Position numbers and translations under genes: made by a program. From positions 1 through 64,000 of the forward strand of contig NZ_BMGG01000006.1 of NCBI RefSeq assembly GCF_014640075.1: a DNA stretch of 64,000 nt. The letters run 5' to 3'. Positions 35,596 through 44,271 of this stretch are shown piece by piece. This DNA is from Chelatococcus reniformis. GTDB taxonomy: Bacteria > Pseudomonadota > Alphaproteobacteria > Rhizobiales > Beijerinckiaceae. Under the pieces are notes generated by a model that was given only the letters and a program-made list of their open reading frames with translations, was not told the DNA's origin and made no database searches. Position 1 is the stretch's first letter. Each line of letters starts with the position of its first letter.

Positions 35596-37463
35596 AGTGT
35601 CCGCTCCAGGCTGCGCCGGCGAAAGCGTTGCAGCGCCGCTTGGCGGGCGGCGCCACGCACCCCCGGATCGTCGACAAGCCGGTCGCGCGCCGGCTCGTCA
35701 CCGCCGAGGCGCGCCGCCAAGCTTGCTATGGTGGGGTTCTCGAACAGCGCGACCAGCGGCAGGTTCGGCAGGCCGAGCGCCCGCAGACGCGCATGCACGT
35801 TCATCAAGAGCAGCGACGTGCCGCCCAGATCGAAGAAGTTCACGTCGCGCGGCACTTGCGCCCGCCCGAGCACGGCGGCCCACACGCCGCCGACGGTGAC
35901 CTCCAGCTCTGCCGTCGGGACGGCGCCGGGCGCGACGCCGACAGGTGCGTCGAGGGCCGCGGGCGCCGCCGCGGCGAGCTTCGCGCGGTCGATCTTGCCG
36001 TTCGTGGTCAGCGGAAACCCATCCACCACGCTGAAGGCCGAAGGTACCATGTAGGCCGGCAGCGCCCGCCGCAGCCGCTCTCCCAAGCCGGCGGCAGCGA
36101 TATCGTCGCGGGAGCCCCCCGCGGTGGCGTTGAGGAAGGCGACAAGGCGGCGGGCCCCCGCCGGCCCCTCGCACACCACGACGGCGGCATCCGCTACGCC
36201 GGGCTCGGCGCGCAGCGCCGTCTCGATCTCCTCGATCTCGACACGCTTGCCATCGAGCTTGATCTGGCGATCCATCCGGCCGAGGAACTCGTAGGCTCCG
36301 TCCGGCCGGCGGCGAGCCAGGTCCCCGGTGAGGTAGAGCCGCTTGCCGATGGCCGGCACATGGACGAACTTGCTGGCGGTGAGTTCGGGCGCATTCAGGT
36401 AGCCGAGCGCGAGCCCGTCGCCGCCGACGCACAGCTGTCCCGGCTGGTCGGCGGCAACGGGGCGTAGATCGTCGCCCAGGAGGTGGACGGTTCCGTGGGC
36501 GATCGGCCGTCCGATGGGGATCGGGCCGTCGTCATCCGTCCCGATCGCGTGGCAGCACGAGAAGGTGGTGTTTTCGGTGGGCCCATAGCCGTTGACGAAG
36601 CGACAGTGCGGCAGCGCCTGCCGCGCGCGCTGCATGTGGGACGGCGAAAGCACGTCGCCGCCGGCGAGGATCTGGCGCAGCGGGCGCAGCCCGTCGAGCC
36701 GTTGGTCGACCAGCAGGTGAAAGAGCCCTGCGGTAAACCACGCCGTCGTGGCGCCGTAGGCGGCGATCGCCGTAACGATGTCGTCAACGGACGGCCGCGT
36801 CTCGTGCACGATTCCGAGCTTTGCGCCGTTCAGCAGCGCCCCCCAGATTTCGAACGTGCTGGCGTCGAAGGCGAGCGGCGCCAGATGAAGAAAGGTCTCG
36901 TCCGCTTCGAAGCGCGCGTAGGTTTGGCCGCGAACCAGCCGAACGATGGCGCGATGCGGCACGACCACGCCCTTCGGCCGACCGGTCGATCCCGACGTGT
37001 ACATGACATAGGCGGCGTCCCCCGGCCCTCCGACGTCCGGCTGCGTATCGCCCGGCAGCGACGCGGCCTCGGCCAGCGCCTGGTCGAGGTCTATGAAGCG
37101 GCTCCCTTGCGCCGGCGCCAGAGCCGCGCGTCCGACCACGAGCGCCGGCCTCGCGTCGTCCAGCATCGCCGCGAGGCGCGCGTGGGGATAGACGGGATCG
37201 AGGGGGACGAAGGCGGCGCCGAGCTTGAGCACCGCGAGCATGGCCACGACGGCGCCGGCCGACCGCTCCGCCAGCAGAGCCACCCGGTCGCCCTGCCCGA
37301 CGCCCTTGATTGCCAGGTACCGGGCCAGCCTGTTCGATAGCTGTTCGATGTCCGCGTAGCTATACTGGCGTGAACACTCGATGACCGCCGTCGCAAATGG
37401 CGTTTCCGAAGCTTGCCGAGCGAAGGCGCCGTGGACGGTCGCCTCGCGATCGAAATGATGCAT
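35592..37463 (-). CDS. NRPS loading protein: adenylation - carrier (A-PCP)
   Basis: A 623-residue protein. The adenylation domain spans ~10-500, with YTSGSTGRPKG near 155, YGPTE near 293, TGDLARRRPDG near 379 and the catalytic Lys490 (NGK). The carrier spans ~515-585 with LGGTSL and Ser550. Reading the pocket by hand gives DAFWLGGTFK, which differs at one position from the classic valine code DAFWIGGTFK. There is no condensation domain, so it should act as a starter, handing an aminoacyl group to the KS of the overlapping downstream gene. The Arg-rich C-terminal tail (QRFRRRSLERTL) may be a docking element. It is the first gene of the assembly-line operon; the promoter should be in 37464-37729, shared with a divergent glycosidase gene. 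Confidence 0.92.
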   Translation of the reverse strand: MHHFDREATVHGAFARQASETPFATAVIECSRQYSYADIEQLSNRLARYLAIKGVGQGDRVALLAERSAGAVVAMLAVLKLGAAFVPLDPVYPHARLAAMLDDARPALVVGRAALAPAQGSRFIDLDQALAEAASLPGDTQPDVGGPGDAAYVMYTSGSTGRPKGVVVPHRAIVRLVRGQTYARFEADETFLHLAPLAFDASTFEIWGALLNGAKLGIVHETRPSVDDIVTAIAAYGATTAWFTAGLFHLLVDQRLDGLRPLRQILAGGDVLSPSHMQRARQALPHCRFVNGYGPTENTTFSCCHAIGTDDDGPIPIGRPIAHGTVHLLGDDLRPVAADQPGQLCVGGDGLALGYLNAPELTASKFVHVPAIGKRLYLTGDLARRRPDGAYEFLGRMDRQIKLDGKRVEIEEIETALRAEPGVADAAVVVCEGPAGARRLVAFLNATAGGSRDDIAAAGLGERLRRALPAYMVPSAFSVVDGFPLTTNGKIDRAKLAAAAPAALDAPVGVAPGAVPTAELEVTVGGVWAAVLGRAQVPRDVNFFDLGGTSLLLMNVHARLRALGLPNLPLVALFENPTIASLAARLGGDEPARDRLVDDPGVRGAARQAALQRFRRRSLERTL

Positions 37464-37729
37464 GTCTGAAATCTTCTGGCAGTCGTGGAACTCGGGAACG
37501 TCGTCGGACCGGACTCGCTCCGTTCTGGTTGCAGCCAGTGTGACTTCAATCGTGACCTGGGCGCTCGATGCAAACGGCGGATCGCCGACCCTCTTTCGGC
37601 GTAGGCCGATCCGCCTTAAGAGCCGCGCGATTTCCTCGTTTGGAGACGGCTCGAAATGACGTCGCTGCGGGCATCCTACGGTGCATGAACCGGGCCACGG
37701 CCCGGCGGTCCGCTTTGCCGGGAGACACG

Positions 37730-38743
37730 ATGCTCCGTTACTTGCGCCGCGCGCTCTTCGTCGCCTGTACGACGGCTGCGCCCCTGCTCGCGCCTTGCGC
37801 CCACGCGGGCGATCTGCTCTGGGGCCTCAACGGCCACCCGCTCGTATCCTATCCGGGCGTGACGTTCGACCAGCAGATCGAGCTGGTCAAGCAGCTCGGC
37901 GCCAAGTCCTACCGCGTGGACGTCGTGCGGCTCGACGCGATGGAAGGCTTGGCGAGGCTGGTGGACACCGCGGCCGCGCGCGGCGTTGCAGTGCTGCCGG
38001 TGCTCCTTCCACCGCTTGATCTGAAAAGCGAGTCGGCTGGCGACCTGAAGCGCAAGAGTGCCCAGTTTGCCGAGGCCTTCGTACGGCGGTTTCCGCAGAT
38101 CGAGGTTTGGGAGCTCGGCAACGAGCTGGAGAACTATGCTATTCTTCAGCCCTGCGAAACAATGGACGATGGCAGGAAGTATCCATGCGAATGGGGCCCC
38201 GCGGGCGGCGTCACCGCACTTGAGTATTATGGCCCCCGCTACGCCAAGGTCGCCGCGGTTCTCGGCGGGCTGGCGGAAGGCGTACGGGCCGCAAGCGCCA
38301 CGGCCAAGCGTGCGATAGGATCAGCGGGATGGGGCCACCTCGGCATCTTCGAGCGCCTGAAGCAGGACGGTATACCTTGGGAAATCACGGTCTGGCACTG
38401 GTACGACGGCGACCCGGAGCCGTCGTTCAAGGCCCTGGCCCAATATGGCAAGCCCATCTGGGTCACCGAATTCAACCATTCGTACGGAAGCCAGCGTGAC
38501 GGCGAAGACGGGCAGGCCCGCGGTCTCGCCGACAAGATGGCGTTGCTGCGCAAGCTGGCGCCCACTTACGGCATTCAGGCGGCGCACGTCTATGAATTGC
38601 TCGACGAGACCTATTGGGCGCCGAGCTTCGAGGCCTTCATGGGTCTGATCCGTCTCGAGCGAACGCCGGATGGCAAAGGCTGGATGCTCGGAAGCCCCAA
38701 GCCGGCCTTCTACACCTATCGCGACGCCGCCACGCAGAAGTAA
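37730..38743 (+). CDS. Secreted glycoside hydrolase, clan GH-A (GH39-like)
   Basis: A 337-residue protein. The start ATG follows GGGAG, and residues 1-26 form a signal peptide ending in AHA, so the enzyme is exported. WELGNELENYA near residue 136 has the Asn-Glu pair of the acid/base in clan A enzymes. WVTEFNHSYG near residue 245 supplies the likely nucleophile Glu. GAKSYRVDVV fits the first barrel strands. In polysaccharide clusters such enzymes trim, release or clear polymer in the periplasm. The ExoY-type gene follows in the same direction. The exact glycosidic bond is unknown. Confidence 0.75.
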   Translation: MLRYLRRALFVACTTAAPLLAPCAHAGDLLWGLNGHPLVSYPGVTFDQQIELVKQLGAKSYRVDVVRLDAMEGLARLVDTAAARGVAVLPVLLPPLDLKSESAGDLKRKSAQFAEAFVRRFPQIEVWELGNELENYAILQPCETMDDGRKYPCEWGPAGGVTALEYYGPRYAKVAAVLGGLAEGVRAASATAKRAIGSAGWGHLGIFERLKQDGIPWEITVWHWYDGDPEPSFKALAQYGKPIWVTEFNHSYGSQRDGEDGQARGLADKMALLRKLAPTYGIQAAHVYELLDETYWAPSFEAFMGLIRLERTPDGKGWMLGSPKPAFYTYRDAATQK

Positions 38744-38847
38744 TCGGCGGTGCAGACCACGGGGTGGTAGATGGAAGCCGTACGCCTTACCTCTTCCTCC
38801 TTATCGGCGTACACGTTCGTTCCATTGGCTACCTCTTCTAAGCGCTT

Positions 38848-38859
38848 GGTCACGTGACC
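38848..38859. promoter_or_regulatory. Perfect 12-bp palindrome before the ExoY-like gene
   Basis: GGTCACGTGACC is an exact palindrome located 18 bp upstream of the chosen start codon. It could be an operator, but the protein that would bind is unknown. Confidence 0.35.
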
Positions 38860-38877
38860 GTCTCAGGCGGAAAATCC

Positions 38878-39606
38878 ATGGGCACGCTCGGAGGAGACCA
38901 GCTTCAAGTGTTGGACGATCAGCCATTCCCCGTCATGTCGGCGCCGCCTTTCGCCGGGCCGAGAACCCGCGACTCATCGGCCGCAAGGCATGCGCGCGGC
39001 GGTCTCGCCAAGCGCGCCTTCGACATTTGCGTCGCCGCAACGGCGATCATACTGTTGCTGCCGCTCATGGCGATTGTCGCGATCTTGATCATGGGGTCGA
39101 TGGGAGCCCCCATCTTCTTCGGCCACCAACGCATCGGCCTCGGCGGCAAAGTATTTCGCTGCTACAAATTCCGAACCATGGTGCGTGACGGTGATCGCGT
39201 TCTCCAGGAGCACCTGCGCACCAATCCCGAGGCGGCTGCCGAGTGGCGGGATACCCGCAAGCTTGCCGACGATCCGCGCATCACCTTCGTCGGTCGGGTG
39301 CTTCGCAGCTCCAGCCTGGACGAGCTGCCGCAACTCGTGAATGTCCTGCGCGGCGACATGAGCTGCGTCGGGCCACGCCCTATCGTCCACGACGAGATTA
39401 CTCTTTACGGCCCGAGCGCCGACGACTATCTGCGCACGCGCCCCGGCATAACCGGTGCCTGGCAGGTCAGTGGACGCAGCAGCCTGTCCTATGCGGAGCG
39501 CGTCGCCATCGATTCGGACTATGTGCGCAACTGGTCGTTCTGGACCGACTTGACGATCATCGTGCGGACGATCCCGGCGCTCGTCCGCACCCACCAGACG
39601 TCCTGA
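38878..39606 (+). CDS. Undecaprenyl-phosphate sugar phosphotransferase (ExoY-like)
   Basis: A 242-residue bacterial sugar transferase. One membrane helix (AATAIILLLPLMAIVAILIM) is followed by the conserved cytoplasmic domain: YKFRTMVRDGD, LRSSSLDELPQLVNVLRGDM, GPRPIV and RPGITGAWQVSGRSS. It puts the first sugar phosphate on undecaprenyl phosphate and so starts each repeat unit of an exopolysaccharide. I chose ATG 38878 behind AGGCGG; GTG 38854 is in frame but lies inside the palindrome region. The Wzy-like polymerase and ExoF-like genes further on complete a Wzx/Wzy-type export route. Confidence 0.9.
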   Translation: MGTLGGDQLQVLDDQPFPVMSAPPFAGPRTRDSSAARHARGGLAKRAFDICVAATAIILLLPLMAIVAILIMGSMGAPIFFGHQRIGLGGKVFRCYKFRTMVRDGDRVLQEHLRTNPEAAAEWRDTRKLADDPRITFVGRVLRSSSLDELPQLVNVLRGDMSCVGPRPIVHDEITLYGPSADDYLRTRPGITGAWQVSGRSSLSYAERVAIDSDYVRNWSFWTDLTIIVRTIPALVRTHQTS

Positions 39607-39747
39607 GCACAAGTGTCGGCGCCGCCGCGGGCCTTCCGCCAGGACGTCGCCTCGATCAGGGCATCCGGCCGGACTGGCGCGCTGCGCCTGCCTGAAGCCG
39701 GGACAGCTGTGCCGCAACCTCGGACATCGCCCGGTGCCGACGCACGC

Positions 39748-40002
39748 TCAGCGCCGCGGTCGCCGTTGCCTGAACTGCCGCCAGCCTGCCGAGATGAGCA
39801 GGCCTACGATGTATCCCGCCTGGAGGCACACGATGGCGACGAGCGATCGGCCCAAGGTCGGCAGGATGGGTTCGCCTGCCATCAAGCCGATCCCGACGCC
39901 CACCGCTGCGACAATGGCCGTCGCGGCCAGGAGGGCAGGCGCCCGGAACCGCAGCCCGATCGCTGCGCCGAGCAAGCCGGCCAGCCCCCACACTCCGCTC
40001 AC
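39748..40002 (-). CDS. Small membrane protein of unknown function
   Basis: An 84-residue protein starting at GTG 40002 with GGAG about ten bases before it. It has three hydrophobic stretches (GVWGLAGLLGAAIGL, LLAATAIVAAVGVGIGLMAG, SLVAIVCLQAGYIVGLLISA) and a basic tail ending in QRRPRR. The hydrophobic pattern and lack of stops argue for a real gene. It sits on the opposite strand between the priming transferase and polymerase genes and diverges from the polymerase start by 44 bp. I do not recognise a family. An accessory role in polymer assembly is a guess from position. Confidence 0.55.
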   Translation of the reverse strand: MSGVWGLAGLLGAAIGLRFRAPALLAATAIVAAVGVGIGLMAGEPILPTLGRSLVAIVCLQAGYIVGLLISAGWRQFRQRRPRR

Positions 40003-40046
40003 CGCGGCGCTCCGCCGCCGCGGCGCCGACCCGGCCGCGGCGTGAC

Positions 40047-41462
40047 ATGACCCCGTCCCTTGAAGGGTTCCTGGTCTGCGGTGTGCTGCTCCTGGTCGGA
40101 CACGCTCTGGGCTCCCCGGTCCTCGTCGCACTCATGGCATCCCTGGCCTTAGGCTCGACCGCGTTCGCCAGTTTGTCGAGCCTCGGCGGCTCGTCACCGC
40201 TGATCTATACACTGTTCTCGATCATTCTCATCGCGAAGCTCGTCCTTCGACCCGGAGGCCTGCGCGATGTCCACGCCGAACTGGTGCGCCATCCCATCAG
40301 CGTGATCATTCTACTGCTCGTTGTTTACACGGCCGGAACGGCATTGGTTCTGCCGCGGCTGTTTCAGGGCGACCATAGCGCAATCGTCCCGGTCAACGGG
40401 GCGCCTATGGAAGTCCCCCTGGCGCCCGTGTCGGGCAACATCACGCAACCGGCCTACTTTGCACTCGGTGCCCTGACCTGCATCACCCTCTGCATCGCCC
40501 TTCGCGAGCCAGGGGCCCTCATGACCATTCGACGCGCCTTCTTCGCGTGGGTCGTCCTGAACGGCGCTCTCGGCATTCTCGATCTGCTCGGCAAGGCGGC
40601 CGGCGCCGGCGACGTCCTGCTGCCCATCCGCACGGCGAACTACTCCCTGCTTACGGACGCGGAGCAGTCCGGGTTCTCGAGGATTGCGGGAGGCCATCCC
40701 GAGGCTTCCTCGTTTGCCGCAGCAATGTTCGCCGGACTGGCTTTCCTCGCGACCTATTGGCGGGTCACGCAGCAGCGCGTCGTCTTCGTCCTCACGATGA
40801 TCGCCATCATCCTCCTCCTGCTGTCGACCTCGACGACGGCCTACGCCTGCGTCGGTGCCTACGCGGCCTTGCTGGGGGCTTCGGCCGGCCTGTCGCTGCT
40901 CAAGGGGCACATCCGCCGCACCGATCTGATCCTTGCCGGCACGGTGCTCGTGGGCGTGACAGCGTGCCTGGGCATCTATCTCGTCGACGATACCGCATTC
41001 GCTGATGCGCAGCGCCTATTCGAAACCACGGTGCTGACGAAGTCCCAATCCGCGTCCGCGATCGAGCGCAACTATTTCAACGCACTCAGCCTGCAGACGT
41101 TTTTCGATACGGGCGGTCTCGGTATCGGCATGGGAAGCTCCCGCGCATCGAACTGGCTCATCGCGGTGGTGAGCCAGATCGGCATCATCGGCGCGACGCT
41201 TCAGCTCGTGCTCGTCGGGGTGCTGCTGCGCCCTCCGCCGCGATCGGCACGCGTCGACGTGGGCCTCCTTGCCTTGCACGAAGGCGCCCGAGCGGCGGGC
41301 CTGGCATCGCTGTTCGGCAACCTGGTGTCCGGCGGCAGCGCCGACCCCGGCGTCTTGTTCTTCATCTGCCTGGCTACGGTGATCTCGTGCCGCGATGCTC
41401 TCGCTGTGCAGAGCCCGGCAAACCTGCCCCGGCTGCCGGCCAGCCGACCGCAAGCAATCTAG
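40047..41462 (+). CDS. Wzy-like polysaccharide polymerase / O-antigen ligase-like membrane protein
   Basis: A 471-residue protein with about ten to twelve membrane helices. The large loop after residue ~330 ends with TFFDTGGLGIGMGSSRASNW, the small conserved patch typical of Wzy/WaaL-like proteins. Sequence is otherwise poorly conserved, as is normal for polymerases. It would join undecaprenyl-linked repeat units at the periplasmic face. It follows the ExoY-like gene in the same direction. Assignment as polymerase rather than ligase rests on context. Confidence 0.75.
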   Translation: MTPSLEGFLVCGVLLLVGHALGSPVLVALMASLALGSTAFASLSSLGGSSPLIYTLFSIILIAKLVLRPGGLRDVHAELVRHPISVIILLLVVYTAGTALVLPRLFQGDHSAIVPVNGAPMEVPLAPVSGNITQPAYFALGALTCITLCIALREPGALMTIRRAFFAWVVLNGALGILDLLGKAAGAGDVLLPIRTANYSLLTDAEQSGFSRIAGGHPEASSFAAAMFAGLAFLATYWRVTQQRVVFVLTMIAIILLLLSTSTTAYACVGAYAALLGASAGLSLLKGHIRRTDLILAGTVLVGVTACLGIYLVDDTAFADAQRLFETTVLTKSQSASAIERNYFNALSLQTFFDTGGLGIGMGSSRASNWLIAVVSQIGIIGATLQLVLVGVLLRPPPRSARVDVGLLALHEGARAAGLASLFGNLVSGGSADPGVLFFICLATVISCRDALAVQSPANLPRLPASRPQAI

Positions 41463-42054
41463 AACCCGTCGCAATTGAATGAGCACCACCCAATTGCAGA
41501 TAGGCGCCCAACGTCTTCGAACTTGTGGAAATTTTCTTGCGATCGTGGGATTCCACCGAACGCGAAGCGCCTGAGAGCCGCAGAAGCGTGCACCGCTTCT
41601 GCGTCCGGGACTGCGCCAGAACAAAGTGATAGAGCACGTTCGGCAAAAGCGGGCTTCGCCGGACATGCTCCAGCGAGGGCGGCGCACCCCGCTCGCACGG
41701 AACTCCCCACGACGGATGGCTTGGCCGCCGCAAGTGCCGGTCTTCACCGGCACAGGGCCGGAGGCAGGCGCCCGTGCGCAGGCCGCCACGGCCGTGCCGC
41801 CATTCCCGTTTGGCCACCATCACGCTGTCACCCACCGCCCGATCCCAGATCGGTGGAAGCGCGGCTTTGGCTGGTCAAAGCTGGATCCGCACCACTCTCC
41901 AGGCCGGCAGGCCCCGGGGGCAAGCCAAGGAGCCCCGGGGCTCCGATCGGTCGCATCCAGGAGGGCTCCAGCTTGTTGAATCTGGAATGCTCTTCCCTCA
42001 CTCGATTCCATCCGATCGGCAGACGCTCCGGCGTGGCGCAGAGCTCTCGCCCGA
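41463..42054. other. Convergent intergenic region without a recognisable gene
   Basis: About 590 bp between the ends of the polymerase and methyltransferase genes. Open frames exist in several frames but none has a convincing start, ribosome-binding site or domain. A strong inverted repeat lies at 41911-41943. Confidence 0.5.
41911..41943. terminator. GC-rich inverted repeat, possible bidirectional terminator
   Basis: GCCCCGGGG and CCCCGGGGC are exact inverted arms with a 13-base spacer, and GAGCCCCGGGGCTC (41930-41943) is itself a perfect 14-bp palindrome. The position between convergent genes fits transcription termination, but no T-run follows. Confidence 0.4.
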
Positions 42055-42837
42055 TCACTTGATGGCGATCGTAAAGGCGTAGTTTGCCAGCGGCTTGAAG
42101 TTGGTGGATTTGCACCAGCGCGTCACCTGGGCCGAGATCTCCCGCAATATCGGCACCTTGCGGTAATATGCATGTCCATAGAAGGGTAGGACTGCAACAT
42201 CCCGGAAGCCGAGCGCCTTGATTCTTGACGGCACATCGTCGGTGGCTCGGCACCACGAATACCAGGCGGGAAATTTGGGGTGCGTATCGTCATTGCGCTC
42301 ATTGAAAACAAACCTGAGCACCGATCGCGACAACGTTTCAGGCATGAAACGATTCACGACAAATGGCGGACTATACAGTATCGGATGGAAGTTCAGAACG
42401 ACTCCATTGGGATTTAGGAGTCGGCTCAAGTTCGAATAGGCCATTCGGGCATCACGGACGTGCTCGAAGACCATCTTCGAAAATATGAGGTCGAACTTCT
42501 CGTTGTGCGCAGCCGGCCCGGCGATATCGAAGCAGGACTTTTCCACATAGGCAGGTGCGCGGTCGAGCTCCTTCTGCTCGATGTCATTGACGGTGTAGGC
42601 GACGTTGAGATCGGCGATCTCCTGCTGCGAGAACAGGGGAAAGCGTCCTCCACCGATTTCCAACACCCGCTCCGGCCGATACGCCCGAACGAGTGACACG
42701 ACGGAGGGCTTGTAGTTCGCCCAGGCCCAGCCAGCATCGTTCTCGTAGCCGATGCGCTTACGAATCTCCTCCACAGTGGCGACCGCCGGTGTCTCCCGCA
42801 CGCTCATATCAGGTTGCCGGCGCAGGGCCTTCGACAT
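42055..42837 (-). CDS. Class I SAM-dependent methyltransferase
   Basis: A 260-residue protein. VLEIGGGRFPLFS near residue 55 is the SAM-binding motif I, and FDLIFSKMVFEHVRDARMA near residue 110 is the motif IV region with the typical acid and His. It should methylate a small molecule or sugar. The ATG at 42837 lies immediately after the stop of the upstream GT4 gene (TAAGCATG), with GGGAG inside the GT4 end, so the two are co-translated. Methylation of the sugar added by that transferase is the simplest reading. Confidence 0.8.
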   Translation of the reverse strand: MSKALRRQPDMSVRETPAVATVEEIRKRIGYENDAGWAWANYKPSVVSLVRAYRPERVLEIGGGRFPLFSQQEIADLNVAYTVNDIEQKELDRAPAYVEKSCFDIAGPAAHNEKFDLIFSKMVFEHVRDARMAYSNLSRLLNPNGVVLNFHPILYSPPFVVNRFMPETLSRSVLRFVFNERNDDTHPKFPAWYSWCRATDDVPSRIKALGFRDVAVLPFYGHAYYRKVPILREISAQVTRWCKSTNFKPLANYAFTIAIK

Positions 42838-42839
42838 GC

Positions 42840-44039
42840 TTATCTCCCATCCGTCGAGCCGTAGGGCCCAGGTAACATCGCCTCCCCGCCGATCGCCGAC
42901 GGGGCCGCCGCTGTCCCGATCAGGTCGGTGCGGCCATCGATCCGCGCCATCAGCTCGAGGTAGGTCTCGGCCACGCGCCTCCAGGTGAACTGCCGCGAGC
43001 GTTGATAGCCGGCCCGGCGCAGCCTCGACCGCAGAGCGGGATTGTGGTGCAGCGATGCCACGGCGCGCACCCAGCCGGGCTCGTCGTCCGGATCGGCATA
43101 GAGCGCGGCGTCGCCACAGACTTCGGGGATCGCCGGCGCGGTCGACGCGACCACGGCGCAACCGCGTGCCATCGCTTCGGCCGCTGGCAGGCCAAAGCCC
43201 TCGATTCGGGAGGGAAACAGAAAGCACACGGCGTTCGACATCGCCGCCGCGAGCTCGTCGTCGTCAACGCGCCCGATGAAATGCACGTTGTCACTCGGCG
43301 TGGGCCCAGCGCTCCCGACGTCACCCGCCACCAGGACATCGAGCCCGAGTTGCTTCAGCGCCGGCGCGATGCGCCAGATGAGCGACATGTTCTTGTATGG
43401 CTGATCGCGCCCGATGCAGAGGACGAAAGGCTTCCGCTCGATGTAGCTGCGCGCGGAGCGCGCCGGCCGCCAGCGATCCGCATGATCACTGCCGTTGTAC
43501 GCGACGACGATCTTGTCGCGCGGCACGATACCGAGCGTATCGAGGTGGTCGCGCGACAGCCCCGACACCGTCGTCACGAGTCGCACACGCCGCCCCAGCA
43601 CCGGCAGAATGAGACGGTGAGCCAGCCTGAACATCCTTCCGTAGCTTTGAGGCATGACGTAGGTGTGGGCATCGTGAATGCAGAGCACCTGCTGCCTGAC
43701 GCTCATCGGGGCCAGATTGCAGAAGCTGAGCAGCCCTCCCTCGACGTGCCTGGGCAACTGCAATTGCGACCAGACCTGCGGCAGGCGCGGCGTGCGGAAC
43801 TCGGGCACCACCTTCACCGCCATCCGCCGGAGCGGCAGGTCGAGCGGCTCCCGCGGCGCGATGAGCGTCAGGTCCAGATCGCGCGCCAGTGGATGGCGCT
43901 CGGCGACCAGGGCGTCGAGCGCCGACGTCACCTCCCTGGCGTAACGTGCCACCCCTGTCGGCTTGAGGTTCACGAAGTCGCCATTGACGGTCCAAACGCG
44001 GCGCTCAGATGCCCTCGACCATTGGGCGTCGGCATTCAC
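42840..44039 (-). CDS. Family 4 glycosyltransferase
   Basis: A 399-residue GT-B enzyme. The N-terminal WTVNGDFVNLKPTGVARYARE, the donor-domain start FVLCIGRDQPYKN and the EGFGLPAAEAMARG motif with the two nucleotide-contacting Glu residues define GT4. I chose GTG 44039 because GGAGG lies nine bases upstream; this also gives the same length as its divergent paralogue at 44272-45474. The two proteins share many segments (LLSFCNLAPM/LLSLCNTGPI, QVLCIHDAHT/QILCIHDVNT) and arose by duplication and inversion. Donor and acceptor are unknown. Confidence 0.87.
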   Translation of the reverse strand: MNADAQWSRASERRVWTVNGDFVNLKPTGVARYAREVTSALDALVAERHPLARDLDLTLIAPREPLDLPLRRMAVKVVPEFRTPRLPQVWSQLQLPRHVEGGLLSFCNLAPMSVRQQVLCIHDAHTYVMPQSYGRMFRLAHRLILPVLGRRVRLVTTVSGLSRDHLDTLGIVPRDKIVVAYNGSDHADRWRPARSARSYIERKPFVLCIGRDQPYKNMSLIWRIAPALKQLGLDVLVAGDVGSAGPTPSDNVHFIGRVDDDELAAAMSNAVCFLFPSRIEGFGLPAAEAMARGCAVVASTAPAIPEVCGDAALYADPDDEPGWVRAVASLHHNPALRSRLRRAGYQRSRQFTWRRVAETYLELMARIDGRTDLIGTAAAPSAIGGEAMLPGPYGSTDGR

Positions 44040-44271
44040 CTTCGAAAACCTCCATGCTCGCATCCGCCTTGATCGAGGCACTGGCGAACGGCGTCAACAC
44101 GGCAATCGGAGGGTGGCTTTACGCTATGGATCGAGGTCATCGTGCAGAAGGGGTATGCTCTCTCGACTTCCTACGCCCAATGCTAGCTGGCGCAGAACTC
44201 GGCTGTGAAAGACATTCGCCGAGCGCGACTTCCACGTGCCCGCGCGCCTGTGAACAAGGCCAATTCAAAGA

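Noticed and set aside
33478..36054. An 858-residue open frame on the plus strand opposite KS-AT and the A-PCP gene
   Set aside because: It is fully antisense to KS, AT and carrier domains with intact catalytic residues; no domain or ribosome-binding site supports it.
41463..42054. A possible transposase or second methyltransferase in the convergent gap
   Set aside because: No frame shows catalytic motifs, terminal inverted repeats or a usable start.
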